From Macrothele yani (Eukaryota > Arthropoda > Arachnida > Araneae > Macrothelidae): a stretch of DNA of 64,000 bases. The DNA is taken from positions 49,618,905-49,682,904 of the forward strand of contig CM077010.1 of the NCBI GenBank assembly GCA_039090855.1, written 5' to 3'. The notes beneath the pieces are model-generated. The model did not search any database. It was not told the origin of the DNA and saw only the letters and a program-made list of their open reading frames with translations. Position numbers and translations under genes: made by a program. Positions 12,236 to 22,145 of the stretch are shown piece by piece (position 1 is the stretch's first letter; each line of letters opens with the position of its first letter).

Positions 12236-12741
12236 TATAACGAAGTGAATTTCTCCGTCATTTTTTTATCTACGCCGGGGTTCGAACCCGGGTCCACTCA
12301 TTCCGGAATAAGTTGCTCTACCAATTAAGCTACGCGGACGCTTATTCTGATTCCTATCTGCCTTTATGTCGTGTGCGTCCTTCGCGCAGGTACGTCACAT
12401 CTCCTGGTACGTTACATCATCTCCCCCTTATTTTTTTTTTTTTTTTTCGAAGTGCTGGAGAAAGGATTCTCTTATTTTCCCTATCTCGCGGTGTGGAAAT
12501 AACATCACACCAATGCGAGATTTTGAACGGTCGGGTCATCCGGATAGTTCGGGCGCCATTATAACGAAGTGAATTTCTCCGTCATTTTTTTTATCTACGC
12601 CGGGGTTCGAACCCGGGTCCACTCATTCCGGAATAAGTTGCTCTACCAATTAAGCTACGCGGACGCTTATTCTGATTCCTATCTGCCTTTATGTCGTGTG
12701 CGTCCTTCGTGCAGGTACGTCACATCTCCTGGTACGTTACA
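12236..12741 (-). mobile_element. TRIM: miniature LTR element with tRNA-like LTRs
   Basis: Two direct repeats, 12236-12416 and 12560-12741, differ by one substitution and one T-run indel. They flank a 143-bp non-coding interior. Read on the minus strand, each LTR runs TGTAAC...GTTATA. One base after the 5' LTR comes TGGCGCCCGAAC, the start of a primer-binding site matching the 3' end of tRNA-Lys. Just before the 3' LTR is a purine tract (A-run, then AATAAGGGGGAGA). GACT is duplicated at 12232-12235 and 12742-12745. These are the diagnostic signs of an LTR retroelement with no coding capacity, mobilised in trans. The near-identical LTRs point to recent insertion. Confidence 0.88.
12268..12339 (-). 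other. tRNA-like sequence inside the TRIM LTR
   Basis: On the minus strand it reads GTCCGCGTAGCTTAATTGGT...GGTTCGAACCC...CGTAGAT. The A box (TAGCTTAATTGGTAGAGC) and B box (GGTTCGAACCC) fit the pol III consensus and the acceptor strands pair at most positions. The anticodon arm is distorted by a palindromic CTTATTCCGGAATGAG, so it is unlikely to be a working tRNA. The same sequence recurs in the other LTR at 12592-12664. Confidence 0.75.
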
Positions 12742-13204
12742 GACTAAATGAGACGTAGCCCGAAGGAGCTCCCTCCCTGTCACACCCCTTGTACTTCGGC
12801 TCCTTCGGGCTACGTCTCATTTAGTCATGTGATCCAGTTGTTTTGATAGAAAATTCAATCTGAATAGACATAGGCTGTTGTTAAGAATAAATAAAACTTG
12901 AACTAAATGACATGAAGAATTAGCGTAAATGATATAGAAAGAATAAAATAGAGAAGAAATAATACACGAACAAATTACGAGTAAAAAAGCCGTATTACAT
13001 AAGGGAAAAAAATATATGTTCTAAGTTGGGGAGTCGGAAAAAAGTTATAATGAATAAATCAGGATTAAAAGCAAGAATGCATTAAACAGAATGTTTCAAA
13101 CTTCGAATGTTATAAACAAAACGTCTCTTTCCCCATATGACAACAAGTGAGTCGTATCCTCAGACAATATTCATTCTTTGCCCTACGATCATTTTTCATT
13201 AATA

Positions 13205-14735
13205 CACTGCCTGACAATTGCTAAGGACGGATGGCAATAGCAACGATAGCAACCATAAAATGGAAGGCAGGAAAATGTGGAAATTAGCATATGTGTGGGA
13301 TACAGTAAGACGTGTTGTGCGTATGCAAATTATGGATTGCCGAACTTGTTCGTGACGTCATAGCGCTGATAAGAGATATAAAAGATTTGACGCGTATTGA
13401 CCGTTGTTGTTCAAACGCAAAGTTGAAAGGGAAAGAATCAATTGACGAACTTGCAATTTTCAGTATGTCTTCCCGACATCACCTAGATGATTTTACGCGT
13501 GGCCGTATTATTGGCAAGATTGAAGAAGGGCGAAAAATAACAGATGTTGCCAGGGAGTTCGACGTCAGCCACAGTGTTGTTTGAAGGCTTTGGAAATCAT
13601 TTCAAACAAATGGAGAGTGTAGCTAACGTCACGGGGGAGGTCGTGTTCGCAGTACGACACCTGCAGAAGATCGGTACATAGTGCTATCAACAAAAAGACA
13701 CCGGCGCAGCACAGCTAGTGAGGTAGCAAATCAGTTTATGGCTGTTACTGGCAAGCGGATCTCCCGAAAAACTGTCGCCAGACGTTTGCATGAAGGAGGA
13801 CTATACGCCCGCCGTCCTGTTGTGTGCATCCCATTGTACAGACGTCACCGTACCGCCCGTTTGCAATGGTGCCATCAACATCGCAATTAGACTGATAACG
13901 ACTGGTCTGCTGTCCTCTTCTAAGATGAGAGTAGATACAGTCTATCGTCTGATTGTCGACGACAACTGATCTGGCGTGATAGTTGTCCAGCAAACATACA
14001 GGAAAGGGACCGATATCCGACATGTAGTGTCATGGTATGGGCTGGCATCATGATCAATGGCCGTACGTCCCTCTATGTGCTTCCAACTGGGACTATGACT
14101 GGCCAACGATACATTAATGATGTTCTGCTACCTCATGTTCGCATATTCCGTGGTGCTGTCGGTGATAGATTCATTTTCATGTACGACAACGCAACATGTC
14201 ATCGAACAGTCGCTGTCCAGGAGTGTCTTGAGAGCGAGGATATTCAACGCCTCGTATGGCCAGCACGTTCTCCAGATCTGAATCCCGTTGAAAATGTGTG
14301 GGATGCTTTGGGGAGGAGTTTTGCTGGTCGCCAATGCCCTCCAATAAACAAGGACACCCTCATCCGTGCACTGACAGAGGAATGGGATAAATTACCCCAA
14401 CAGCTGCTTGATAATGTTGTGCAAAGCATGACACGACGTGTGGAATCTTGCATCGCCCTCCACATGGTGGCCATATCCCGTATTGACATCTTACGCCGGA
14501 ACGCCTGCGGACGGTAATTGCATTTTTTTCACGTTTACGTATTCTGCACAAAACGGCCTGTTTGTCCCTTGAACACGTTCCAAAGCCTTCTGGATTTCAG
14601 AGCACAATAAATTGTCTTTCTTGTAATGTCCTGGCATTCTGAAATTATTTTATTTCACTTGGCATCCAATCACACTTACTTTTTTATGCGCTATATAGCC
14701 GTTTATGATCCGTCAATAGCAATTGTCCAGCAGTG
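13205..14735 (+). mobile_element. Tc1-type transposon
   Basis: TA is at 13203-13204 and 14736-14737. The left TIR CACTGCCTGACAATTGCTAA is mirrored at the right end, which on the opposite strand reads CACTGCTGGACAATTGCTAT. Length 1,531 bp, with one transposase gene inside. The right end abuts a 252-bp tandem repeat. Confidence 0.85.
13465..14517 (+). pseudogene. Tc1-family transposase with four nonsense codons
   Basis: Starting at ATG 13465 (MSSRHHLDDFTRGRIIGKIE), one frame stays in register for 351 codons to the stop at 14517. N-terminal paired-type helix-turn-helix (about residues 10-110) leads into a DDE domain: first Asp in DESRYS, second Asp in MYDNATCH, and Glu 35 residues later in PDLNPVENVW, giving the DD34E signature. 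In-frame stops occur near 13582, 13621, 13888 and 13921. All can be explained by single-base changes from sense codons, and there are no frameshifts. The C-terminus SRIDILRRNACGR is intact. Dead, but not long dead. Confidence 0.85.
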
Positions 14736-14736
14736 T

Positions 14737-15340
14737 ATATATACAAACACATCATATCATGGTTGTTGGAAAGGTTACCTCTCAACCAGATGTGTATACT
14801 TCAGTTTCAAGATAAAGTAAATCCTTTGTTTTCAGTCTTAAGTATAAAAGCAGCGTCTTGATTAACAGGGTAAAATGTTATCTGAGTAAACACATCTTAT
14901 CAGAGATTTTCATTGAACTGGTCAGTTGGGTGATAGGTATTTCGGTGTTGAGTTTAAGAAAATGTAATGATTCCCCGACCTTTCCACTTATCTATACAAA
15001 CACATGATATCATGGTTGTTGGAAAGGTTACCTCTCAACAAGATGTGTGTACTTCAGTTTCAAGATAAAGGAAATCCTTTGTTTTCAGTTTAAAATTTTA
15101 AAGTAGCGTCTTGTTTAACCGGGTCAAATGTTATCTGAGTAAACACATCTTATCAGAGATTTTCACTGAACTGGTCAGTGGGTGATACGTATTTCGGTCT
15201 TGAGTTTAAGAAAACATAATGATTCCCATGCCTTTCCACTTATCTATACAAACATATCATATCAGGATTGTTGGAAAGGTCACCTCTAGACCAGATGTGT
15301 TTATTTCAGTTTCAAGATAAAGGAAAATCCTTTGTTAAAG
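14737..15340. repeat. 252-bp tandem repeat, about 2.4 copies
   Basis: CAAACACATCATATCATGGT-like starts occur near 14744, 14997 and 15249, each followed by GGTTGTTGGAAAGGT and AGATGTGT. Period 251-252 bp. The third copy breaks off near 15340. A TATAAAAG motif at 14846 is present in the first copy only. Confidence 0.85.
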
Positions 15341-15348
15341 AGCTACCA

Positions 15349-15655
15349 CAGCCCGGCACATTTTCAATCAAACCATTTTCGTCCTGTTATAATTTAAACG
15401 AATTCAAAAACGACCGTTTACAGATTTTTACTCGATCCAAAACCGTCTTTTATTCATGCTAGTTTTCCCATGTTATCCTATGGGAATTTTGCAATTATAA
15501 GAAAACGAAAATTTCCATTTTTAACCCTATAAGAGAATGTACTTTTCCGAAACTTGTCCTGGCACGTTTCAAATCAAACCATTTTCGTCCTGTTATAATT
15601 TAAACGATTTCAAAAACGTCCGTTTACAGAATTTTACTCGATTCAAAATAAACTT
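15349..15655. repeat. About 95-bp direct repeat pair
   Basis: The text CAAACCATTTTCGTCCTGTT and the following ~75 bases occur at about 15366 and again at about 15577, a spacing of 211 bp. It lies directly upstream of the ALKBH2-like gene. Confidence 0.75.
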
Positions 15656-15827
15656 ATGGAAAATGATTTCATAGTTTTCCCAAAGAGAAGGTTCATCTGA
15701 CAGATCTCTTAGCTCATGGGGAGAAAAGTTCTTATCAGAACTATAATGAATTTCACATTGAGAGTCATGACGTCACTCGTCAGCCTATCTCAAGCTCTCC
15801 TTCTTCATTCTCAATTCAGTTCCTTTA

Positions 15828-16781
15828 GTGGACGGACTTCAGTTGTTCCCCTTCCTGAGAAAAAAAATGCTGCCTCTTCGACATAGCAAGGAAAGACTTC
15901 ATTTCCATTATTCTCAGCTGTTCTCCTCAACTCAAGCTATTCATTACTTTTCTCGTCTGGAAGAAGAAGTGGAATATTTAAGTGGAGAATTCTCAAAGAT
16001 CAAAATTTATGGAAAATCATATTCCATTCCCAGACAACATGTTGCCTTCGGGGGCCTCAATCTGAAATACACTTTTAGCGGTTTGACCTTAGAACCTCGC
16101 GCTTGGACTCCATTACTTCAAGAAATCAAGCTTTATGTTGAGAAAGAATGTGATGAATCTTTCAACTTTGTTTTAATTAATAAATATCGAAATGGGAATG
16201 ACAGAATCAGCGATCACCGTGATGACGAAGCTGAATTAGATCCTTTGTCTTGTATTGCCTCAGTATCTCTCGGACAGGAAAGAGTCTTTGTTTTCAAGCG
16301 AAACGGGTTTAAACCAGTTTCCTTATCTTTGAGATCAGGAACTTTACTCCAGATCCTGCCAACAACTAATTCGTATTGGAATCATGGTCTGCATCGACAA
16401 AAGGATGCTCCAAACATTAGATTGAATTTGACCTTTAGAAAGATGATAACCGAGTGTTCTTTGCCCCATTACTCTGCTCTTTCACTCTCAAACAGTAAAC
16501 AAATGACGAACTCCAACCTCTTATCAGTTTTGCCCGAACAATTCCAAGCTAACTCATTCTGTTCCCTGTCTTCGAACTGTCAGCACGCTTCGTTGTCGAC
16601 CACACCGCTTCCATCAAATTCCTTCGATTCTCTTCCTCCAGCTTTCAACATGAAGCGATCATCTTCCTCTACTGAAGTTTCCGATTCTGTAGCAAAGAAG
16701 GTATGTACTGAAGCTTCCAAGTCATGTGTTGAATTGGGAATTTCTTTGAATGATATCCCCCCCCTCATCATTTCCATTTAG
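15828..16781 (+). CDS. ALKBH2-like Fe(II)/2-oxoglutarate dioxygenase, single exon
   Basis: A 317-codon intact frame. Residues about 40-206 form an AlkB-type double-stranded beta-helix. The iron ligands are H130 and D132 (in DHRDDE) and H186 (in WNHGLH). R198 and R204 (in IRLNLTFRK) fit the 2-oxoglutarate-binding arginines, and the spacings (12 and 6 residues) equal those of ALKBH2. A substrate-loop-like PRQHVAFGG lies at 69-76. The family repairs alkylated bases such as 1-methyladenine by oxidative demethylation. Residues 207-317 are a Ser-rich tail unlike host ALKBH2, with basic patches that could be nuclear signals. There are no introns, unlike typical animal ALKBH2 genes, and the next gene follows after about 80 bp. 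The enzyme assignment is strong. Whether the gene belongs to a host retrocopy, a transposon or an integrated virus is inference. Confidence 0.85.
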   Translation: MDGLQLFPFLRKKMLPLRHSKERLHFHYSQLFSSTQAIHYFSRLEEEVEYLSGEFSKIKIYGKSYSIPRQHVAFGGLNLKYTFSGLTLEPRAWTPLLQEIKLYVEKECDESFNFVLINKYRNGNDRISDHRDDEAELDPLSCIASVSLGQERVFVFKRNGFKPVSLSLRSGTLLQILPTTNSYWNHGLHRQKDAPNIRLNLTFRKMITECSLPHYSALSLSNSKQMTNSNLLSVLPEQFQANSFCSLSSNCQHASLSTTPLPSNSFDSLPPAFNMKRSSSSTEVSDSVAKKVCTEASKSCVELGISLNDIPPLIISI

Positions 16782-16861
16782 GGGGTAACGTTATTCGTGA
16801 AAGTGTCTGATTTCCATAACACAATCAGAGTTCATGTAAGATGATACAGGAATGAACAAGA

Positions 16862-17545
16862 GTGTTTTTCCCCACCAAGAATGGAATCACCATGACAGCT
16901 CTGACCTTCCTTCAGTTTATGAGAAAAGTCCGTTGGTTGCATGGAGAAAATGAAGATATGTTAATCATCAGAGAACTAATTATTTCTGCCTCTCCTTCTT
17001 TGGACGGACCTCACAGTTATATATTTGAGGTGCTTTCCCCTCGGATCAATGGATTTCGTCGACTGAACCCTAATTCCATTAAACTGAATGGTGAACAATT
17101 TGAAGCTCTTGCTGATCAATGTGAGAAGATATGGACCAGCATTACTATTCTACTATTTGGTCCAGTTTTTACAAATACCGTTTTGCTTCATCAGAGGATT
17201 CTAACCTCCGTTCCTTCCTCTCCACTAACGAACGAAGAGTATTACTTCATGCTTATTGAAGTGGTGTTGGATCTCGTTCAGGGGCATGCTGAAAAATTAT
17301 TCTATTGTATTCAGTGTCATCTTAATCCGGATCGCATGCTTGAAAACATCATGGGTCACAGGTGAACTGATGCCACCCCCCAATCTAAGTTTAAAGAACA
17401 CTTCAAGGATGCCGTAGCAATGCTAGACCCCAAGACTTTAGCGGAATCGTTTGCTGAAACCGTTGGGGAGAATATCCCATCCAAAGCCTTCTTGGAAGGA
17501 GTATATGGAAAGGTCTTGTTGCGTTCTGTGAAAAACATGTATTGA
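16862..17545 (+). pseudogene. PC4-like (ssDNA-binding) protein with one in-frame stop
   Basis: From 16862 (or Met at 16892, MTALTFLQFMRKVRWLHGE) the frame runs 167 codons to TGA at 17363-17365, then stays open in the same frame for 60 more codons ending KNMY at 17545. Residues about 55-90, with FEVLSPRINGFRRLNP and NSIKLNGEQFEALADQ, resemble the beta-strand and helix of the PC4/p15 fold, where a conserved ISL-x-x-EQ-W/F motif leads into a C-terminal helix. PC4 proteins bind single-stranded DNA and act in transcription and replication. The extension after the stop (SKFKEHFKDAVAMLDP and on) has normal composition, so the stop looks recent. It could also mark readthrough. No independent evidence of expression. 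Confidence 0.45.
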
Positions 17546-17689
17546 GTAAGTAGCAGAGAAAAAAAGTTCTTTTTAGGACTAAAAAAAAAAAGTTTTTTTT
17601 AGAACTACCTTAAATTGTTGGTTTAAGGGAATGGGGAGGGAGGTAGGGAAAAAATTTATAGTGTGAGAATGCATCTATTTTTCTATAAT

Positions 17690-17995
17690 TTTAAAAGTAA
17701 AAGTGTGAATGTGTTTCATTTTTGTAAGGAGTTAAATAATAATGAATTTCAAGTTTTTAAAAGTAAAAGTGTGAATGTGTTTCATTTTTGTAAGGAGTTA
17801 AATAATAATGAATTTCAAGTTTTTAAAAGTAAAAGTGTGAATGTTTTTTTTATCTTTTTTTTATTTTTTTTTGTAAGGAGTTAAATAATAATGAATTTCA
17901 AGTTTTAAAAGTAAAAGTGTGAATGTTTTTTCATTTTTGTAAGGAGTTAAGTAATAATGAATTTCAAGTTTTAAAAGTAAAAGTGTGAATGCATA
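17690..17995. repeat. About 65-bp tandem repeat, five copies
   Basis: AAAAGTAAAAGTGTGAATGT followed by TTTTGTAAGGAGTTAAATAA and AATGAATTTCAAG repeats five times, with T-tract expansion in the third copy. It lies directly downstream of the PC4-like gene. Confidence 0.9.
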
Positions 17996-19702
17996 AATCT
18001 TAAAGAAATTTATTGGGGATCTGGTATTGAAGAAGTGATTTGTTATTTTTAAGGGAAAGGCTTAATGTATTTCATTAAGAACCAGGAATTCAACTGGTCT
18101 GAGAGCAATGCTTTATAGTATTGAGTCGAAACCAGACAAAAGGCTAAACTTTGGGGAGTTTGAAATTTTATTTTCAAACTGGCTACACTTCATTCTCTTA
18201 GTTTGAAGAGAATAAGTGCTCTCACTGACGACCCCTCTAGCTATAAGAAAATAAACACTCTGGGTTTCATAAAAAATTCTTTCCAATTTTCTCCCTGATC
18301 TATTTTTACTTCTTTCAGAAACGCACGTTAAGAAAAACGAAGTGATTGGTTTTGATCGTAGGAAAAAATGAACTGTTCAGAAACGCACCCTGTCTGTTTT
18401 CAACTGAATCGAAAATAGACCTTTTAAAATATTTTACTTGAACGAAAACGTGCTTCTTAAATTTCGCAGTTTTCCATGTTATTCAATGGAAAATTCACTG
18501 AATTTTCTATCAAAAGAAATCAGAAAACGGTCCTCTTCGTAAAATCAACAAAATCGTTTTTGACCACATGCACTTTAATTTTGGTATCATATTCTTGTAT
18601 TCCACTCATAAGAGGAAAAAAACATTAAAGTGCGTCACTTCTTTTTTGAGTTCGTTTGATTCGGAGGCAAAAAAATATATATACATATAAAAGAAATGTT
18701 TTCTCGACGAATGATTCAAACTCATTTCTGTTCGAAGTATAAGAAAATGAAATCTGGCATCAGAGCAATGAATACGTAAACAATTTCATTGAAACGATAG
18801 TAAATCCTCTCGATTATGTCTGCTTTCATGACAATGAAAATTTTCGTAATGAAAGACCTGAAAGTACTTCGATAGCCTAAAAGAGTTCTACTCTCTTAAT
18901 AAATTAAAATTGAATAAATGCTTCTGTTTCTCAGTAAAGAACTGGAGGGACATGGAATCTGACAATAGTAAAGGGAGAACGAAGATTTTAAAGCGGTTCA
19001 TGAAAAAAAAAAAGGCCATGGTTCATTCAGTAAAGAAATGTCATAGAGTAGAGAGAGCGTGAGCAATCTATCCGTCTTTAGGTTGAGCTTTCACTTATAG
19101 GGCTTCTTTTTTCATATTGAAATATATGCATGCCTTTCCCTTAACTGAACATGAACTAATATATACATATATTTCCCCTTTCTCAAAGGACTCCATTAAG
19201 TTGATCTCCAGTCTTTGAAGTGAATGGGAAGAAAAATAACATGTCGATGTGTTATGAGAAAATGTACGAATTTCCTTAAGATCGTCTGAAGCGAATTGAA
19301 CATCAAGCAGTTGTAAGAGGTTTTACTATCGTAATATCTACATACATTTTGAAAAAAATATCTTCTAAAGTTAGAGGGGGAAATACATGAATATTAAGAA
19401 ACAACAGTTCCTTAGATTTACAAATAGAGTATTTGAAGTAGAAAGAGGGATGGAATGCTTTGAATAGGAATTTCTCGTTTCAGTGAAGGGATTCTTAATC
19501 GGGAATTTTTTTTTTAAAAAGAGAAACTATCATTTTCAGAAAAATTTCTGGGGGAGTCGAACTTGGACATTTTAATCGATTCCATGCATGCATCACGTGA
19601 TCACCCCTTATCAGTCCTTCTCCAGGTATAAAAGGGCCATGTTAGATCAGAAATTCCCATAGCTTCTTCAACTTTACTACGGTATCTTGAAAGTTAGTCT
19701 AC
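17996..19702. other. AT-rich stretch downstream of the ALKBH2/PC4 pair
   Basis: No ORF of note. Recurrent phrases such as CAGAAACGCAC (18317, 18378) hint at old internal repeats. A TATA-like GTATAAAAGGG with pyrimidine-rich downstream sequence is at 19627, listed separately. Confidence 0.5.
19624..19640 (+). promoter_or_regulatory. TATA-box candidate
   Basis: GGTATAAAAGGGC is a near-consensus TATA box. No convincing ORF starts downstream; a SINE lies 75 bp further on. A second copy-like TATAAAAGG is at 20411. Confidence 0.35.
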
Positions 19703-19712
19703 ATTCTTCTCG

Positions 19713-19926
19713 CCGCCCCGGTGGCGCAGTGGTCTAAGGCGCTGGCCTCTGATCATTCGTCCGTAAGGGGTCCGGGTTCGAATCCCGGTGAGGCATGGAT
19801 GTTGTGTTTGTCTTACGGCACTGGCTCTCTCCCTTCCCTGGAACCAGTGACCCGAAATTAGGGACGGGCGACTGCTTATAGCCCATTGAGTTTCTCACGG
19901 CGGTCGTTAAACCTCCAATCAAAAAA
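19713..19926 (+). repeat. SINE A with 10-bp TSD
   Basis: Complete SINE A with intact B-box GGTTCGAATCC and a short A-tail. The duplication ATTCTTCTCG is at 19703-19712 and 19927-19936. It shows that the ALKBH2/PC4 segment is old enough to have received a SINE. Confidence 0.92.
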
Positions 19927-20418
19927 ATTCTTCTCGAATTTTGTTGAAATGTCTGGATCTAGTTCATGAATTTCCTTTGTAAATGCAAACACTCCAGATC
20001 ACAGGAAAAGTAAAATCTGACAATCTTATCTGTTTACAGAGAAATTCTAAGAATTAGAAACACATGTTTTTAGTAACAATATCAGAGTGAAGGAAATACT
20101 TTGAGCACTATCTTTTGTTGTTAAAACGCATGGTGGGAACGTTATCTTTTTCATGACAAACATGCCGGAAACTTAGGGCAAACATATGTTATCACAGGAA
20201 GATGCACCATTTAACACTGCGGAAATCGCTCTCAAAACAGATTAGACGTTAATCAAAAACATCTGGACACGATGAACTTAAGGGGAACTGATCTTATCTA
20301 TAACAAGGCACAAGATAATGTAGTCCGCGTGAACTAGGATATCACAGGAAGAAGTACTTATCTACATGAGCTGGGCAATGTGTTTTCATTTATCACATTT
20401 ATAGGAATAGTATAAAAG

Positions 20419-21010
20419 GCTGAAATGTCGGGAGATAAGAACGTTGGGGTACATTAATCAAAAACATCTGTTTTACCTACACAAAGAAATTCTGGGACTA
20501 GAGAGAACAGATTGGGTTTATCAGGCCGGAAACAAACAAAGATAACAACTCAAAGGTCGTTCTGATAGCATTGCAGACGGGAAGTGATCGCAATGTACAC
20601 TGACTCGGTGAATAAATCTGTCTTCGGAAATATATCTAAACTTAGGGAAAACAAAATAAGATTCGTTTATCATGCAAAAGAAGGGGAAAATTAATTTTCA
20701 AGAAGTATCCGGAATAATGTTGAAAAAATCAACAAGCCAGAATAAAATAAAAAACCAAGTTATAATAATTAATGAAATTTCTTGAGAAAGGGTGCGAATC
20801 GTTTTTATAGACATGAGCTAAAAAATAATGCAACGCTTATAACACCTCACACAAGTTCTAAAAATATACGTTTTATAAAGAGAAGAAAAACTCTAAGTTG
20901 ATTAAAAATATCAGAAGCACGGAAATAATTCCTAAGTTCTAATAAATAAATAAATATTTCCTAAGTTATAATCAGCAAGAGTCAACGTTCTTATCTCCCG
21001 CCATTTCCGG
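20419..21010. repeat. Widely spaced 27-bp inverted repeat
   Basis: GGGAGATAAGAACGTTG at 20430-20446 is matched exactly by its complement at 20983-20999, and the match extends imperfectly to about 27 bp (to 21008). The enclosed 540 bp is AT-rich and non-coding, with TATAAAAGG at its left edge. Also, TTAATCAAAAACATCTG occurs at both about 20251 and 20455. Confidence 0.75.
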
Positions 21011-21550
21011 TAGGGGAACTCTCGTGAGGAGCAACCGTCAGGTGCTTCCCCCTTCCTGTGGCGACCCCCCATGCGACCACCGTGAGGAGCAGCCGTGAGG
21101 AGCACAATGTTAAGTGAATGGAGTCAGAACGTAGCCTTTCTTACTACTTAGCACATTTTAACTGCGTAACAAAATCTTGATTATAAGGCATGCATTGGTG
21201 TTGGCTTTTTTGTAATTTTGTGCCCACGGTGCTCATGTTTGTAGGAGCTACGTAGCTATTACATAGAAAATTTTAAAATGTCATATTACGGCACCTTGTC
21301 TGTTCTACCTACTACGTTTGCTTCCTCCCCTTCTCACGATCATAGGCTTAGCGTGACCCAAAAATGAGAAGCAGCACGAATAAGGCAAACTGATATTTTC
21401 CTTCGGTGGGAGGCACAAAAAAGTAAATACTGATCTTTTCCTTTTTGGAGAAAGATCATCCTTGGAAACGGTTTCTCCGTAAATGTCATAACATTTGAGT
21501 CTTTTAACTGCATAACAAACACTTTTTTATGTATTGTTCTTTCTTTATTT
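21011..21550. other. Non-coding stretch
   Basis: Contains a short GC-rich patch near 21003-21110 with three near copies of GTGAGGAGCA(A/G/C). No coding potential that I can support. Confidence 0.4.
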
Positions 21551-21765
21551 ATTTTTTGATTGGAGGTTTAACGACCACCGTGAGCAATTCAATGGTCTAT
21601 AAGAAGTCGCCCGTCCCTAATTTACGGCCGCTGACTCCAGGGAAGAATGAGAGCCAGTGACGTAAGACAAATATAACATCCATGCCTCACCGGGATTTGA
21701 ACTCGGATTCATCTCGGACGAGTGGTCATAAGCCATCGTTTAGACCAGTGCGCTACCGGGTTGGC
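21551..21765 (-). repeat. SINE A, diverged
   Basis: Reverse-oriented copy with GATTGGAGGTTTAACGACCA near the tail end and a degraded tRNA part (AGTGCGCTACCGGG). No clear duplication is visible. Confidence 0.8.
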
Positions 21766-21899
21766 GTGTTGTCCTTAAAGCAAAGCTCAGCATTTTCAAA
21801 ACTTTCTGAATTTTTGCATGCTTTTTCCCGCTGGTTTGCAATGGTGTTTTTTTCTCCTGTTTTTAGCTCCTGTTGAAATTGCTTCTTCTTGTAGTAGGT

Positions 21900-21932
<33 letters not shown>

Positions 21933-21939
21933 TATTTTC

Positions 21940-22145
21940 TAGATTGGATTCCAAGGGACAGGAAAAGACCCAGAAAAAGACCAGATGGGAGATGGGTGGA
22001 TGAAATTCGTAAATATGCGGGAGTGACATGGAGGAGACTGGCACAAGACAGACCGTTGTGGAGGAAACTTGGGGAGACCTTCGTCCAGCAGTGGATTGAT
22101 AATGGTTGACAATGATGATGATGATGATGATATATATATATATCT
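21940..22145 (+). pseudogene. RTE-like LINE 3' end fragment
   Basis: Encodes only the extreme C-terminus seen in the longer copies (LDWIPRDRKRPRKR to FVQQWIDNG) and ends in a GATGAT/TATATA tail. 5'-truncated insertion, preceded by a TA microsatellite. Confidence 0.85.

Larger units (their letters stand above)
12227..12831. repeat. 33-bp inverted repeat split by the TRIM
   Basis: The right arm is 12799-12831. Its complement is found in two pieces, CACATGACT at 12227-12235 and GACTAAATGAGACG... at 12742-12769, on the two sides of the TRIM. Removing the TRIM and one GACT copy restores an uninterrupted 33-bp arm with a loop of about 29 bp. Confidence 0.85.

Noticed and set aside
12003..12240. 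Opposed 65- and 68-codon ORFs
   Set aside because: They cover a dispersed repeat unit and the start of the TRIM; no domain.
15828..16781. Ordinary host ALKBH2 gene
   Set aside because: No introns, a non-host-like C-terminal tail and the tandem-repeat and PC4-like context argue against it, although a retrocopy remains possible.
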